Of a stretch of 64,000 bases of DNA, positions 31,220-42,774 are shown piece after piece. This stretch comes from Coriolopsis trogii. Lineage: Eukaryota > Basidiomycota > Agaricomycetes > Polyporales > Polyporaceae. The stretch lies in contig JAHYIO010000005.1 in assembly GCA_020543525.1 (NCBI GenBank), positions 558,001-622,000 on the forward strand. The letters are read 5' to 3'. Made by a program: the position numbers and the translations under genes. Within the stretch, counting starts at the first letter, position 1, and each line of letters begins with the position of its first letter. The notes below the pieces were generated by a model that worked only from the letters and a program-made list of their open reading frames with translations, was not told the DNA's origin and searched no databases.

Positions 31220-34200
31220 GGTGTATACTACAACAACAGTCGTCGGGGTCGTTAAGGTGCTAGCGATACAGCTGTGAGGAGATGGTTGGGAATCGGCGCG
31301 TGGTACTGGTTATGGAGGAACGTACTGTTTGAACGAGCGGATGGTCCACCGGAATAACGTAGCGCGTCTCTAACGATTGTCAAGTGTCGAAGTAAGCGAT
31401 GGTGCTTGAGGTGAGGATTGAATGTCTTGAAGAGCTTGAGGCGTAAGCTTGAGGCGACAGGCTTGAGGATTGGTGCTTGAGGTCAGACGGTCGACGGTCG
31501 AGACGCGAGGCCAGTGGCCGGGAAGTGGTGGTCGATGCGAGAGATGGATGGGTCGTGAAAGTAAGACAGAGGGGACTTTATAGCTGCGCACCTGGTTGTC
31601 AGGCGCGCAGTTCTTTGTCAAGCTTTGGTCCGCAATCAGGACGGAGTGTACGTATTCGAGCCAGCGGTCCAAATAAGGCGTGCCCCAATTCAGCCGAATA
31701 GACGCTTACTACTGTCTCTCCGGGACCCCATCTGTGTCTACCACTTTCCAGCCACTCCCGCACCGATCTCTTGACGGAAAATGCGCATAAAGTATGCTCG
31801 TATGTCGGAAACGACACCCATCATGCCCCGAGAGGGGAGCGTAGAGACTGAAGGACGGAGGGACGAACATGCTTGCAGGTCCTTCAGCGGGCGATAAGCT
31901 TTGATCAGTAATCAAATCAAAGCGGTACTAATGGATGTCACGCACCCGCTTTAACCGTCCTTTGTCCTGACATCCAAGCCTATTGTCCTAGCCAAACCCT
32001 CGGAACGCCCCAATACAGTCTTCGACGCTTTGCCGCACTTCACAGAGCGTTACACCCTTGCCTGTGTCTGGTCAAAGAATGTTCGATGGCCACAAACATC
32101 ATTTTTCCGACTTCCTCGACGACGACTGTTGGACTATTCATGACTGTCTGCAGAAAGGCTGATTCGCGAGCAAAGGAGCGGTGGTTAAGCATTGGTAAGG
32201 CCGTCTCTGCCGGTGCGGCCAGAGAATGGGGATCAGTGATGGGCGGGGTACTGCGCCATAGATAGAACGTACATTATGACACCGCACTACCGGCAGATCC
32301 TCTTTTGGGATGACGGCGGGACCTCGCTTCGCAAGGGGCGAGCGAATGCTCCGAAAGGCGATTGTGGAGGGGGAAGAGGAGGAGCGAGACTGAAGGGCAC
32401 GAACGCACATAGCAGTGAACCCTTTATTGAACCGCTTGATCAATAAGCATGCTTGTCGTTACACGCGGCATGGCTGGCGGGCGAGCAACGTGGCCGGGCG
32501 CCCCGCCCTTGGCGTCGTCGCCACAATTCTCTGCCCGCCCAGCGTGAGTGCTCCATAAGGTTGATCATACCAGCAGAGAGAATGCCACTCACTCTCATCG
32601 TGGGCGCAATCGACGACAGGGGCAGACGACAATAGGAGGCTATCACCTGCTACGGTCGCGCCGTGGCCGCCACCCGTCATGACAGGCGAAGAACAGCATA
32701 TAGCCACCTTTTGACATGAAGTCGCAGGTCAAGACACCTTCGTTGACAATGCTTGTTGACAGACGGATAGGCACTGTGTTGGACGTCGCAGGACACGTTC
32801 CGCTTGGTGTACTGAACTTCGTCGGCTGTGAGACATCGCGTGCTTGGGCGTCAACTGTCTTGATTAGGGAAATGCCGACTTTTCGGGGATAGGCGCGCTC
32901 ATTGTTGCTCGTGTCTTCTCACGTACTCCCAATCCTATTGTTGTTCCCGCTGTCGGGCCTCCCGCTTTCTCTGACGTGACTCTTCGGTGGCGGCCTTCAT
33001 GTGTTGCATCAGATCTAAGTCAATTAGGAGGTCCCCTTTCGTCTCCACCAAGGACTCGTCTTGTCCTGGTTTGCGTCCTCATCACCATAGGCCCATGTGT
33101 GGAACAGGAAGGAGGAGCCGGGCCTCTGCTAGTGAGATGTACTGAATGACCCCCGATGATACATTTTAACGAGCAAACACATCGAGACGCACTAGTACTG
33201 TTCCCCGCATTCCCGGAAATTAAGAGTTCAACAGTCGCAGAGGCGTGCCCGCGACGTCTGGTACCGGATGACACGATACAAGAGGGCCGCAGCCCCGGGC
33301 GTCGCGTGCCGGTGACGGTGTTCGCCCTGCTCTTGTATCCCTCGCGGGGCTCAGCTCTCCGGAAGGAGAAACCGGCAACGCGTTACCACTGCCGCAATTG
33401 GAGGAGATCAACCTCAAAGAGATGAGGTTAGGTTTCGAGATATCGTCTGGCTGGCTATGCGTGACTGCCTACGGCGCGCCAGGGCTAGGATGGGCACCAA
33501 GATGCAGAAGTCGCGGCTCCACTGCACTCGTGACCATCCTGGCCACCCTGAGTTGCGAGCGCATGCAGGTTTCCGCGAGGACTTCCGGTCTTTATGGGAT
33601 GGCCCGGGATCGGTCGAGTATGTAGTCTCCTTGAAGGAGCCGCAGTGGTAGAGCTGAGTCTCAGAGCTCGAAGCATTTCTTCATGTTGGCGACATGCAAA
33701 AAATCGTTGCTGTATGTTCGTCGAAGAACGAGTTTCCTGAGTGTGGCCATGGGTGTTACGTCTTGAATGCTATCAGTAGTATATAACTTCTTGTGCCACG
33801 CTTGAGCAATATTGAGCGCGCAACCTCTGCCCAAAGAGGGGAATGCCGATATGTGAGCGCTTGTCAATTTCTCCTCTTCAACCTCTCTTTCGCCTTGCCA
33901 TGTTTTGATCGTCTTCGATCTGGCGATAACAAGAGACAATCCCTCACAGGAGCGCCGTTGACCTCTCCGTGAGCTTGAGAGGGTTGGGCGACCCGATCTC
34001 TGTAACGACGGTTACTAAACTCAAAGCATCTTGGAAGTTTCTGCCATCAAACCGTTTGATTCGCAAGGTGAACATGATTCACGGTAGCAACATCCCGCTC
34101 GCGGAACTTTGACTAACTAACGGAATACTCTTTCAATCACAGGCGACGAATAGTCAAAGTTTCTACTCCCGGAAAGGCACCTCAAGCATTGTGCCAATCT

Positions 34201-34576
34201 CGCAAAGGCTCGAAGCAGACCGCGTACGTGTTGCATCGCAACAGAAATGGCCGGACAGGTATACTCATATGTCATATTTGTTTATTGCCCGTAGTATAAA
34301 TCATCGCTGACAACTGGGAGATAGCGAACGCAGTCTTCGATTGGGCCCTCATCGTCATCCCACCATAGTGTTGAACAACACTCGAGCTTCAGTATGGCAA
34401 TCAAACAAGCTAGTAGTCACACATTATATGCTCACCATTTCACAGGAAAGGACGACCTGCCTTACCGACGCTCCATTCATCTTGCAAGGCCACCGTACCG
34501 ATTGGCGTCTCTAGGGTTCTCGCTTCCTTTCTAGTGGGACAGCGTCCGCCACTGGGACGCTGTGGCAGAAGTCTCC
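31220..34576. other. 3.4-kb gene-poor region
   Basis: Apart from the promoter of the coiled-coil gene and the GCTTGAGG cluster, I see no supported gene. Several 60-100-codon frames exist (for example 32,459-32,707 and 33,661-33,939 on the minus strand) without splice continuity or family motifs. The last few hundred bases are the promoter of F-box E. Confidence 0.5.
31404..31482. promoter_or_regulatory. GCTTGAGG motif cluster, 5 copies
   Basis: Exact octamers start at 31,404, 31,434, 31,447, 31,461 and 31,475, the last four at 13-14-bp spacing. They lie upstream of the minus-strand coiled-coil gene (ATG at 31,219). Regular spacing in a promoter suggests a protein-binding array, but a short minisatellite is equally possible. 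Confidence 0.5.
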
Positions 34577-36289
34577 ATGGCTTTGTCGCCATCTTCATCT
34601 TCTGAACGTGATGTTCGCACACTATCCTCCCAACTACTCCAGCAGGACCGAGAAGAACAGCGGCGGTTGAGGAGCGTTTGCAACTCCCGCCAACCTATCA
34701 GCACACTTCCCACGGAAATCTTCGTGGAGATCCTCGATATCGTGAGAGCGATATCTGAAGATCGGGAACACGAAGAGATGGTCGAAGTTTGTAGTTGGAT
34801 GTCTTGGATCCCTCTCACCTGCGTCTGTCAGCAATGGCGGAACGTGATCTGTTCTACACCGCATTTATGGAGAGATGTTCACGTCTGGTGCAACATCGAA
34901 TGGCTGAAGCTCTGCCTCGGCCGGTCTCGAAGCATCCCCCTCCACGTCTACATCCACTACCCAGCAATGATTCCCAACCTCATGAACGAACTGGCCAAGG
35001 ACGCCCATCGCATCACGAGGCTCGTACTCGATAACATGACCGACAATACTATGGACTGTCTCAACCAGCTCTCCCTTGTCTCGCTCGCTGAGCTATCAAT
35101 CGACACCCCTGATATGATGGGCTGGCAAATTGAGGGGGATCAGCTCTCCGAAATCCGGTTCCCTGCCCTCCACAGCTTACAACTGTCCCATCATCGCATA
35201 GACTACTTCAGCCCATCCATGCATAGGCTCCGCGTCCTGCACCTCTCGGAATGGGGTCAGTGGAACGAGGACGCGTCGGATATGCTGAAATTCGGCGAAT
35301 TCCTCTGGGCACTCGCAGAGTTCCGCCACCTGGAGAAGTTCATGCTGGACTTCGCGTTCCCGTTCACGACCTGGGTTGACATTGGCGAGCGGGACGTCTC
35401 AGGCCCAATGGTCTCCCTCCCGAACCTACGCTTCCTGTACATCTTGTGCGCCGCGCACGAGAATCCGGATTCCCCAGACGTCTATCACCTCCTAGACCAT
35501 CTCAAGCTTCCCGCGGACGCCACCGTCAATCTCTACGTCCAGGTTAGCCATCCGACCCGAGGCGGCTACCGCGACATCCTCCCTAACAAGCCCGAACTCT
35601 ATCCCATCCTCGGCACCGCGACGTCGATCGAAGTCTGGGACAGAGGCTTCGACTGTCGAGCCGGCCCCGGGGAGCACGTCGCAAAGCTTGGCGTCACGGT
35701 CGAGCACGCGGACGAAGCCGCGGACACGCAGGTGTACTTCCCGTCCATGGCGGTGGACGAGTTCACCGAGCTGCTCAAGGACGCGCCGCTCCGGGAGCTC
35801 ACCTCGCTCGGCGTCCACTACGATCGGGCGATCTGGATCCGTATCTTCCAGGCGTTCCCCGCGGTCCACACCTTCACCATTCAGGAGGAGGTCTTCGACT
35901 ACCCGTACATGGGGATGCTGCATCTAGAGGAGCAGAAGGCGTTGGCGATCGAGCGCCGCGTTCGGGTCGAGGTTGAGAAGAACCTGGAGGTGTTTGCAGG
36001 GCTCGCAGGGCTCTCGGGTGCCGACCCGGCTGGGGGGGTTGTGCTCCCGCGCTTGCAGGAGATCAGATGCCAGGGGGTGAAGTGGCACGCGGAGACGTTC
36101 CGCGCCCTCGGGAAGTGCCTGCGCGAGAGGGATACGATGGGAGCGAGGCTGCGATCGCTGAGGCTCGAGTGCACCGGTCGTGACCTCAGCGAGAATGGAC
36201 GTGGACAGCATGCCGCTTTCATTGCAGACTTCCAGTCTTTGGTAGATGGGCCGGTCGAGTATGTGGACATTACGCAGGCACAGTACTAG
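34577..36289 (+). CDS. F-box-like protein E
   Basis: An intronless gene. The first ATG is at 34,577 (the frame is open five codons further upstream, starting with GTG), giving 570 residues. The F-box-like motif ISTLPTEIFVEILDIV lies at about residues 43-58, followed by the block IPLTCVCQQWRNVICSTPHLW (residues about 80-100) that is shared by the large basidiomycete F-box/LRR-like family. The remainder has leucine-spaced segments such as LPNLRFLYIL and ends in VEYVDITQAQY. Its role is presumably substrate recognition for an SCF ligase. It resembles F-box C and the broken F-box gene at 57,151 in layout, not A/B/D. The frame is intact. Confidence 0.85.
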   Translation: MALSPSSSSERDVRTLSSQLLQQDREEQRRLRSVCNSRQPISTLPTEIFVEILDIVRAISEDREHEEMVEVCSWMSWIPLTCVCQQWRNVICSTPHLWRDVHVWCNIEWLKLCLGRSRSIPLHVYIHYPAMIPNLMNELAKDAHRITRLVLDNMTDNTMDCLNQLSLVSLAELSIDTPDMMGWQIEGDQLSEIRFPALHSLQLSHHRIDYFSPSMHRLRVLHLSEWGQWNEDASDMLKFGEFLWALAEFRHLEKFMLDFAFPFTTWVDIGERDVSGPMVSLPNLRFLYILCAAHENPDSPDVYHLLDHLKLPADATVNLYVQVSHPTRGGYRDILPNKPELYPILGTATSIEVWDRGFDCRAGPGEHVAKLGVTVEHADEAADTQVYFPSMAVDEFTELLKDAPLRELTSLGVHYDRAIWIRIFQAFPAVHTFTIQEEVFDYPYMGMLHLEEQKALAIERRVRVEVEKNLEVFAGLAGLSGADPAGGVVLPRLQEIRCQGVKWHAETFRALGKCLRERDTMGARLRSLRLECTGRDLSENGRGQHAAFIADFQSLVDGPVEYVDITQAQY

Positions 36290-36480
36290 GAGACGTTGGG
36301 GCTCGTAGATACACGAGCCTGCGAATGACTCGCTTTCTCGACACACTCTTACACCGTGCTTTGCCGTTCGCAGACAGGTTTCCATGCGCAAGATATCCAT
36401 TTGCAAACGAGACACTGAACGTATGACGAAAATAAAGGAAAGACGGACGCGTACTAACCCACTCTACAACTAACCGTTCC

Positions 36481-38733
36481 CTAGTCCTTGAACGCCTGCA
36501 GCCTTTGCTCGATCCCCATGCCCATCACCGCCTCTTCGTACGCCTGCACCTTTCCCTTCACTTCGCTCGTCCTGCCCCTCCGCCTATCCGCAGCGCCTCC
36601 ACCGGCCGCGCCCTTCGCCAACACGGGCATCACCACCCCCTCCGCGCCAAAGTTGTTCGGGCTGCCCGGGTGTGCGTCGCCCGCGAGCTGCCGCGCGCTC
36701 CAGCTGCGCGAGACGATCTCGTCCACCTTGCTCAATGCCGACTTCCGCGCGAGGAACCGCTCCGCCGCCGTCCCTCCCCGCCCGAACGCAGCCCCGCCCA
36801 CGCACGCCGACAAGGAGGGCGCGGGGGTGCCCCGGGAGTATGTCGAGTCCGTCGAGCAGCTGGACGCGCCGCTGTCGTTCCGCTCCTGCATCTGTGGCCG
36901 CTCATTTGCACTCAACGAGGGGGCAGCTTTCTCGGTCGGGGCCTTCTTGAGCTTCCCGCGGAACGGCGAGGAGCTGGCCGTCGACGGGAAGGGCAGAGGA
37001 GGCGGCGGACGCGTCGTCCGGAGCTTGTTGTGGCGCGCTTCGTCCTGAGCGCCTGCTTGGGCGGGAGGCCGCCGAGCGTCGGCCTTGGCCTTGGCCTGCG
37101 GGGCCTCGAGCTGCAGGTCGAGCGAGGCTGTCGACCCGAAGAACAGCTGCGACTCGAGCGGGGGCGACGTCACCATCGGCGGGCTCATGGGCAGCACCGA
37201 CGAGTCTACGCGGGGCATCCGGGGCGGGAACGCGCCCTGCGCCTGTGCCTTGGACGGGGACGAGAACGGGCTGTGCCGCTTCTCCTCTGTGCTCCTCCGT
37301 ACTGGCATGCGCGTGAACTTGTCCGAGACCTGGCGGCGGCGCGGCGTGGGCGAGGCGGCCGGGCTGTCCCTGTACGCGTCTGTTTCGCCCTCGTCTTCGA
37401 GTAGTGCGCCAGACTCGGGGTCTTCGACCAGGATGCGGAAGCCGGGCGGGGAGGCGATTTGCACCGAGCGAGCGCGCGCGAGCGAGGGGTGACGCGACGG
37501 CGTCTCTTCAGAGTCTGCGTTCGTCAGGGGCGCGATGGACGTCGACGCGTCGGTGTGCGTACGCCTGTGTCCGCGCCGTTGCTGAACTGAGTTGGTGCGG
37601 GAAGCGGGGCTGGTTGCGTCTTCGTCTTCAGTCCGGCCAGCGTGATAAGCTGTAGGAGGACGGCGCAGGGTGCCGAGACGGAGACGATCGAGGATATTGC
37701 GTCGGATAGACTTGTGCCGGACGGTTTCGTACGGAGTCGCGTCGTCGTCGCTCAGGCAAGAGCCGTAGGGATCCGGAGAGGTCACCCGAGGAGATGCAGC
37801 GGCTGTCGTAGTAGCCCGTCGAGACACGGCAACAGGGGTAGAGTGATCCAAGAACGGGTCGTCTTCTGCGACATCCGTGGCATCGGCCGCAGGATGTTCT
37901 GGAGGGGCAGAAACAGCCGAGTACCTGCTTCGAGAGGACAGTGCGCGACCTAGCCAGCTTCCTTGCCTCTGCGGAGGCGGGTTGGCAGAAAGTAGTCCAT
38001 GCCCACTAGAGACCGACAACCGATTGTCTCCGACTTCCGAGGTGACAGGAGTGGTTGCCACTGGAGCCGCTCGTCTGAAACGAGAAGGTGGTGTGTAGGC
38101 GGGTCCTGGTACCAGCACAGGATTTCGTGAGGCGGCGGCGTGACGTCGAGCGTGCAGCAACCTGAAGGATAGCCATGCGCACAGAGCCCCGGCAACAACC
38201 CCTAGAATACCAAAGAGAGGTGCGAGATAGACGAAGTTGAACCCGCTCCCCTGCTTTGCCGCAGCAGCCCGTAGGAGAACAACGGAGGAAGCGCTGGGAA
38301 CGGGAGGGAGGGCAGTGATACGGACGAGGGAGGCTGACGACGTCGAGGTGGCCGCAGACGACATGAGTGGGTCGTAGGCCATCGTTTTAGTAGGAAGGAG
38401 GCTATTCTCGCTGGTGAGCAAGGTGCTCAAAGGGCTACCATCGGCAGTCAATAAGACCTGAGTAGGAGTAGGGGTGGGACTAGAGTCAGGAGTCCACCAC
38501 AAGGTCGTCGAAGTTGTCGAGGACTGTCCCCAGGCGCCCCAAGACGGGTATGGCCACCAGTCGAAGGTTGATGTAGGAGTAGACATGTCCTGTCTCCCGT
38601 ACACTGGGCGTGAACACGGAGGTGATGGTATCCCCGTTGGATGACTGCTCGTCTGGCCCGTCATCATGATGGCCACCCATACGAAGAGCGCGAGACGTGA
38701 GCGCAAGAAGAGTCGCGGTGACGCCATGGGCAT
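36481..38733 (-). CDS. Ser/Thr-rich single-pass membrane protein
   Basis: 750 residues, ATG at 38,733 (a second ATG two codons on). A signal peptide is visible at about residues 8-30 (FLRSRLALFVWVAIMMTG). The ectodomain to about residue 165 is rich in Ser, Thr, Pro and Trp, suggesting O-glycosylation. One membrane segment follows (FVYLAPLFGILGVVAGALCA, about 169-188), with RLLHARRH just inside. The long cytosolic tail is disordered and holds conserved-looking patches: SIRRNILDRLRLGTLRRP, DDPFLDH and a C-terminal VMPVLAKGA...IEQRLQAFKD. It resembles uncharacterised fungal wall-sensor-like proteins in layout; I cannot assign a function. A 50-nt intron with GTGAGT...TGTAG borders ends directly at the ATG, so the 5' UTR is spliced, or an upstream 32-codon exon adds to the N-terminus. 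Confidence 0.75.
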   Translation of the reverse strand: MPMASPRLFLRSRLALFVWVAIMMTGQTSSHPTGIPSPPCSRPVYGRQDMSTPTSTFDWWPYPSWGAWGQSSTTSTTLWWTPDSSPTPTPTQVLLTADGSPLSTLLTSENSLLPTKTMAYDPLMSSAATSTSSASLVRITALPPVPSASSVVLLRAAAAKQGSGFNFVYLAPLFGILGVVAGALCAWLSFRLLHARRHAAASRNPVLVPGPAYTPPSRFRRAAPVATTPVTSEVGDNRLSVSSGHGLLSANPPPQRQGSWLGRALSSRSRYSAVSAPPEHPAADATDVAEDDPFLDHSTPVAVSRRATTTAAASPRVTSPDPYGSCLSDDDATPYETVRHKSIRRNILDRLRLGTLRRPPTAYHAGRTEDEDATSPASRTNSVQQRRGHRRTHTDASTSIAPLTNADSEETPSRHPSLARARSVQIASPPGFRILVEDPESGALLEDEGETDAYRDSPAASPTPRRRQVSDKFTRMPVRRSTEEKRHSPFSSPSKAQAQGAFPPRMPRVDSSVLPMSPPMVTSPPLESQLFFGSTASLDLQLEAPQAKAKADARRPPAQAGAQDEARHNKLRTTRPPPPLPFPSTASSSPFRGKLKKAPTEKAAPSLSANERPQMQERNDSGASSCSTDSTYSRGTPAPSLSACVGGAAFGRGGTAAERFLARKSALSKVDEIVSRSWSARQLAGDAHPGSPNNFGAEGVVMPVLAKGAAGGGAADRRRGRTSEVKGKVQAYEEAVMGMGIEQRLQAFKD

Positions 38734-38783
38734 CTACAAGAGCAGTCAGAACGCCTCCATAAGTGGGACAATAGCATACTCAC
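38734..38783 (-). other. 5' UTR intron abutting the start codon
   Basis: Minus-strand sequence from gtgagtatgc to ctcttgtag, ending immediately before ATGCCC. The upstream exon has an in-frame ATG at 38,879 (MWGYPLS...), phase 0 with the main frame. I favour a UTR intron because the signal peptide follows the ATG at 38,733. Confidence 0.55.
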
Positions 38784-38879
38784 ATTAGTCCACCGAATTG
38801 GCGAAGGGAGGAGGATAGAGGACCAGAATGAGGTGTTTGCGGAAAGTTGTAGCGAGGCTGACAGTGGATAACCCCACAT

Positions 38880-39636
38880 ACACTAGGCAGGTTTTCAAAC
38901 AGACCACAGATAATATCCAAATCATGACATATCGGGGATGGTAGTATTGGACCGTCAGAGGACTCTATATCCCAGTAGTAGCGACGCCTGTACGAGAAGT
39001 CCTTATATGGCCCGATTGCAGAAGACTATTCTTTGGTTGAGACATTCGCAACAGTCATCTTTCGAGCGCCGTCTATACTCCAACAGCAGTTTATCCAGAT
39101 TTTGATATCGAGACTGTACAGCGCAGGATGATAATGGAGGAGGAAGAGGAAACACGATCGTGACGGTTAACGTTCTGAGGCTGGCAGTGAGGGGAAGAGG
39201 TCGGTAGGCGCTCGGATGTGTCTCGCCGGGAACACGGGCCTTCGTCCGGCCTCCCTCGGGCCGCAGGGGGGGCAGCCCTAAATGGCAAACCCGCTTGACG
39301 GCATGGGCGGCTATTCCTCTTGAATCCAAACAACCATGCTCACCGACGGGTCGAGTTTAACTGGTACCGACGTTCATTACCTCGGCGGTAAGATTCATGG
39401 AAAAATGACTTGAACGGATATGCTGTCAATATGAGACGATACGCACTGCGGAAGTGTCTGCGCTAGCCGCCTTCGGGCCCACAAGCAAAACTCGAAGGTC
39501 AACCTTCCCCTGAGCCGTACTGCATATATAGTACCCTCAGTTTCACCTCATTTCCCATCACTCAAACACACCTCATCAGTAGAGCTTTCATATCCGACAC
39601 CAGTAACCCAATACTTCTCCAGCCCTCACTTGCAAC
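38880..39636. other. Divergent intergenic promoter region
   Basis: This lies between two divergently transcribed genes, the membrane protein (-) and the secreted Ser/Thr-rich protein (+). No supported coding sequence. A TATA element for the plus gene is at 39,535. Confidence 0.5.
39535..39540 (+). promoter_or_regulatory. Putative TATA box of secreted protein gene
   Basis: tatata, 97 bp upstream of the ATG at 39,637, followed by a C/T/A-rich leader with repeated cactcaaacacacctca-like pyrimidine stretches. Confidence 0.5.
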
Positions 39637-40584
39637 ATGTACTCTACCAAGTTCTCCACCCTCGCTGGTCTTGTTCTTCTTGCTTGTGCCGGTACACAAG
39701 CTCAGAGTACGTGCATTTCAGCATGATAATTTGTTTCCGGAACCTTACTGAGATGTGGAGCAGGCTTCGTCAGCCCGTCCTTTGATGGCGTACCCAACGC
39801 ACCCAATGTCCCCAGCGGATTCAGCACCCCAGGGGTGCCTACCCTGCCCGTTGGCGACTGCTTGACGTCTACCGTCGTTGAGACTTATATCCCCACAAGC
39901 GTCATTACGGAAACACACTTTGTTCCTGCGACCTCAGCTGTCCAGAACAAGCGAGCAAGTGGGAACTACTTCGCAGAAGTCGCCCGCCGCCAAGCCTCCA
40001 GATCGAGTGCAGCGGCATCGTCCTCTAGCAAATCATTGGCATCAGCCTCCAGCACACCATCAGCGTCGTCCTTCAGCGGTTCATCAGCGTCGACCTCTTC
40101 TAGCAAGCCATCAGTGTCGATCTCCAGCAGCTCCAGATCGGCGAAACCATCGAGCACTGTACCCGCAAGCGCGGCGTCGACCTCTCCCACCACCGCGAAG
40201 AGCACCAGCGCCCTCAGCAGTTCATCGGCGTCGGCCTCTAGCAAATCATCAGCGTCGGGGTCCAGCAGCTCTAACTCGGCGAAACCATCGAGTCCCGTGT
40301 CCGCAAGCGCGACGTCGAGTTCTCCCACTAGCACGACAAGCACGGGCACAGTCATGCGCACTTCGACCACGAACACCACGAGCACACCCGTCAAGTCCAC
40401 CATGAGTACCGGAAGCTCTGCTTCCCGTACCACCACCGTCGCGTCATCTGCTACCACCAAGACCTCGACGTCGACTGTCGTTACGACGAGCACCTCAGTC
40501 AAGAGTGCTACAACGACGTCTACCCGGGCCATCACCTCGACCAAACCTGCTCCCTCCTCTTCGTCAACCTCCGCAGTCGTCTGA
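39637..40584 (+). CDS. Secreted Ser/Thr-rich (mucin-like) protein
   Basis: Two exons, 39,637-39,706 and 39,764-40,584, joined through a 57-nt GTACGT...AGCAG intron; 296 residues. Residues 1-22 are a textbook signal peptide (FSTLAGLVLLACAGTQAQS). A short conserved-looking part (about 24-85) with PSFDGVPNAPNVPSGF and a single Cys (VGDCLTS) is followed by dibasic sites (NKRAS, ARRQ) that a Kex2-type protease could cut. The rest, about 200 residues, is almost only Ser, Thr and Ala, in imperfect blocks (SASSSSKS-type), then TTST-rich. This fits a heavily O-mannosylated wall or matrix protein. No GPI anchor signal is evident: the end (SSSTSAVV) is short and only weakly hydrophobic. Function unknown. 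Confidence 0.8.
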
Positions 40585-41325
40585 GAGGACAGCACTCCTC
40601 CAGTCTGGAGACATATCGGAGTCGATCTCGGAAGCAGCCTGGTGCACCTGTGCAAAGTTCCCGTATTCCATTTGTAAACAGATCACATCATGCGATAATT
40701 CATACTCTCCCACACACATACTCGATTCCCTTACATTTCATTTGAGCGTCCAGTGAGTGCGTGATTGAGACTTGTGGCAGTTGAGGCGGCTTCTCGGCTG
40801 CCGTTCTTCTGATTGTCATCAGACTTGCTGTGCGGTGCGGCGACATCGCTTCAACATGGGACAACCGAAATGAGTTGCTTCGCTACATTGAACATGCAGT
40901 GTACCCACGGGTCGTTGTCGATAGTGCTCCTAGGACTCGGCTCAATTTCACTTTGGGACGCCAATGTCGCGCAAGTAAACCTACTAAAAGGTATACTCAA
41001 GACGACGGTCTCGCCATAACTGCGACGCACTGAAAAGCAACAAACGGCAGAGGCATCTGACATGATGTCTTATCGCTTAGAATTCGACAGTAGTATCTTT
41101 GATTGTTGAGGAGTTCGAGTGTTTCCCACCCATGTCAGGCATCGCGTGCACGTTGACGTTGAACGTTGAACGCCCATGGCCGTAAGGCTGCGCTTCTCAC
41201 GTTGCGACGTTCCTTCATCCTAGTCAGCCAGCGGTGCTTGCAGCTTCTTCGCGTGGAGTCGTCGTTGTTGTTCACTCTGCCTTTAGCTGCGGTGCTTCGG
41301 CTGTTCCTCTACTTGTTCTGTCAGA
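40585..41325. other. Intergenic
   Basis: No gene seen. It contains the 3' flank of the secreted protein gene and the promoter of the 7-TM gene. Confidence 0.5.
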
Positions 41326-42645
41326 ATGTCCGGCAATGGGTCGTTGAGCATCGAGACTGCCAAGGTGACATACTGTATCCCAGGACCCTCTAGATCCTAA
41401 TATTGACTCGGTTCATCTCTAGCTTGTCGGGCTGTTTGTGGAATCACTTCTGTTCGGCACTTTTACCGTCCTTTTTGCCATCTCGTCGTGGCTCTTGGTT
41501 TCAAGTGAAGGGTCGCTCGCTCGCGTGCAATTCAAGACCATAGTTGTAGCACTATCAGCACTTCTATGGATGCTATGCCTAGTTGTGAGTGCGATTGGGT
41601 CAGTCAAGTAAATGAAGAGTGTGCACTTACTAAATACTGCGTCACTTCTTCCGCGACTTCGTAGCATGTTTCCCTCTCCCTGGACATAGCAGTCACGGGA
41701 TTTATCGGCTCGCTGGGCGACCTAGGCAAATCAACCACCTTCTTCCAGAACCTTGGGGACGCCCGGGCGGTCGCCAAGGACGTCATATACGTGACGACGC
41801 TTCTCGTCAGCGACGGTTTCCTAACCTACAGACTATTCGTTGTCTGGAATCGTGTATGGTGGATCATTGTCGTCCCTGTCCTCCTATTGATAGCCACGGC
41901 GAGTAAGTGCTCGTTGTCCTTCCTGAGTTGATTCGTTTTGACACGATGGTGGTCCTCAGTTTGCGGATATGGCGCGAGCATCGAGATAGCCCGTCAATCG
42001 CCCTTTGATCATTTCGTCCTCTTCGTGACCGAACTGTACAGCTTGCCCGTCGCGACTAACCTTGTTCTAACACGTAAGCCACAGAGCAGCACATCTGCGA
42101 TACGCAAACGTAACTTCGTCTGACTGTAATTGCTAGTGTTGATCGCGGGTCGCTTCCTATGGTCACGACGACGTACCAAAGCGTACAGCATGAACCTGAC
42201 CAGGACATCGTCTTCGTGGAGCGTACTCGAGCCGCTGATTGAGTCTGCGGCCTTGACGGCCTTCGCTCTCGTCGCCCTCCTCGTGACGTACCTAAAAGCA
42301 TCAAACGCGCAATACATTTGCTCCGACGCCGTCCCCTCGTTGATCGTATGTTCTGTCGAACCCGGATCGATAACACCAGTGGTACTTACTCAACCTGACT
42401 TGTAGGGTATCGCCTTCACCCTCATCATCATCCAAGTCCATGCTCGGGATAGATGCGAGGACACATCTGCAGACTTGGCCGGTATGCGCACAAGCCGGGT
42501 CGTTGTAAGGAGTGCCACCGGGGACGGTGTCGCACTGGGAAGAGGTGGTGGAGGGGCCGTTCAAGTGCACGTATCCCATCTGGGTGACCTGGACGAGTTT
42601 GAGGGCAGTGACGGAGGTTCTAAGTCGCTTGCGCGTACCCACTAA
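41326..42645 (+). CDS. Seven-TM membrane protein (uncharacterised family), copy 1
   Basis: Six exons: 41,326-41,364, 41,423-41,584, 41,665-41,902, 41,960-42,073, 42,137-42,345 and 42,406-42,645; 333 residues, phases consistent. Hydrophobic segments fit about seven helices: GLFVESLLFGTFTVLFAISSW, TIVVALSALLWMLCLV, an extracellular loop, then VIYVTTLLVSDGFLTYRLFVVW, WWIIVVPVLLLIATA, VTELYSLPVATNLVL, and LIESAALTAFALVALLVTYLKASNAQY. The YRLFVVWNR-WW motif and SNAQY are hallmarks of a large, functionally unknown family in Agaricomycetes. The C-terminal tail is soluble. The first three exons are 39, 162 and 238 nt, exactly as in the copy at 61,093-62,580. Its stop lies 129 bp from the convergent end of MTO1. 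Confidence 0.82.
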
Positions 42646-42774
42646 CGGGGCGAGCGATGCACGGGATTGATTATGCTGTTATATACTTAAGTCGTTCTGT
42701 ACATGTAAAGCGGATCTTTCATAGCCGAAGTCGCTGAGCGAGGCTTATTCCCCTGTAGGCTGTCATGTCATGCG

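Noticed and set aside
36505..37404. 299-codon plus-strand frame
   Set aside because: Antisense to the Ser/Thr-rich membrane protein gene; Arg/Ala/Pro-rich without domains.
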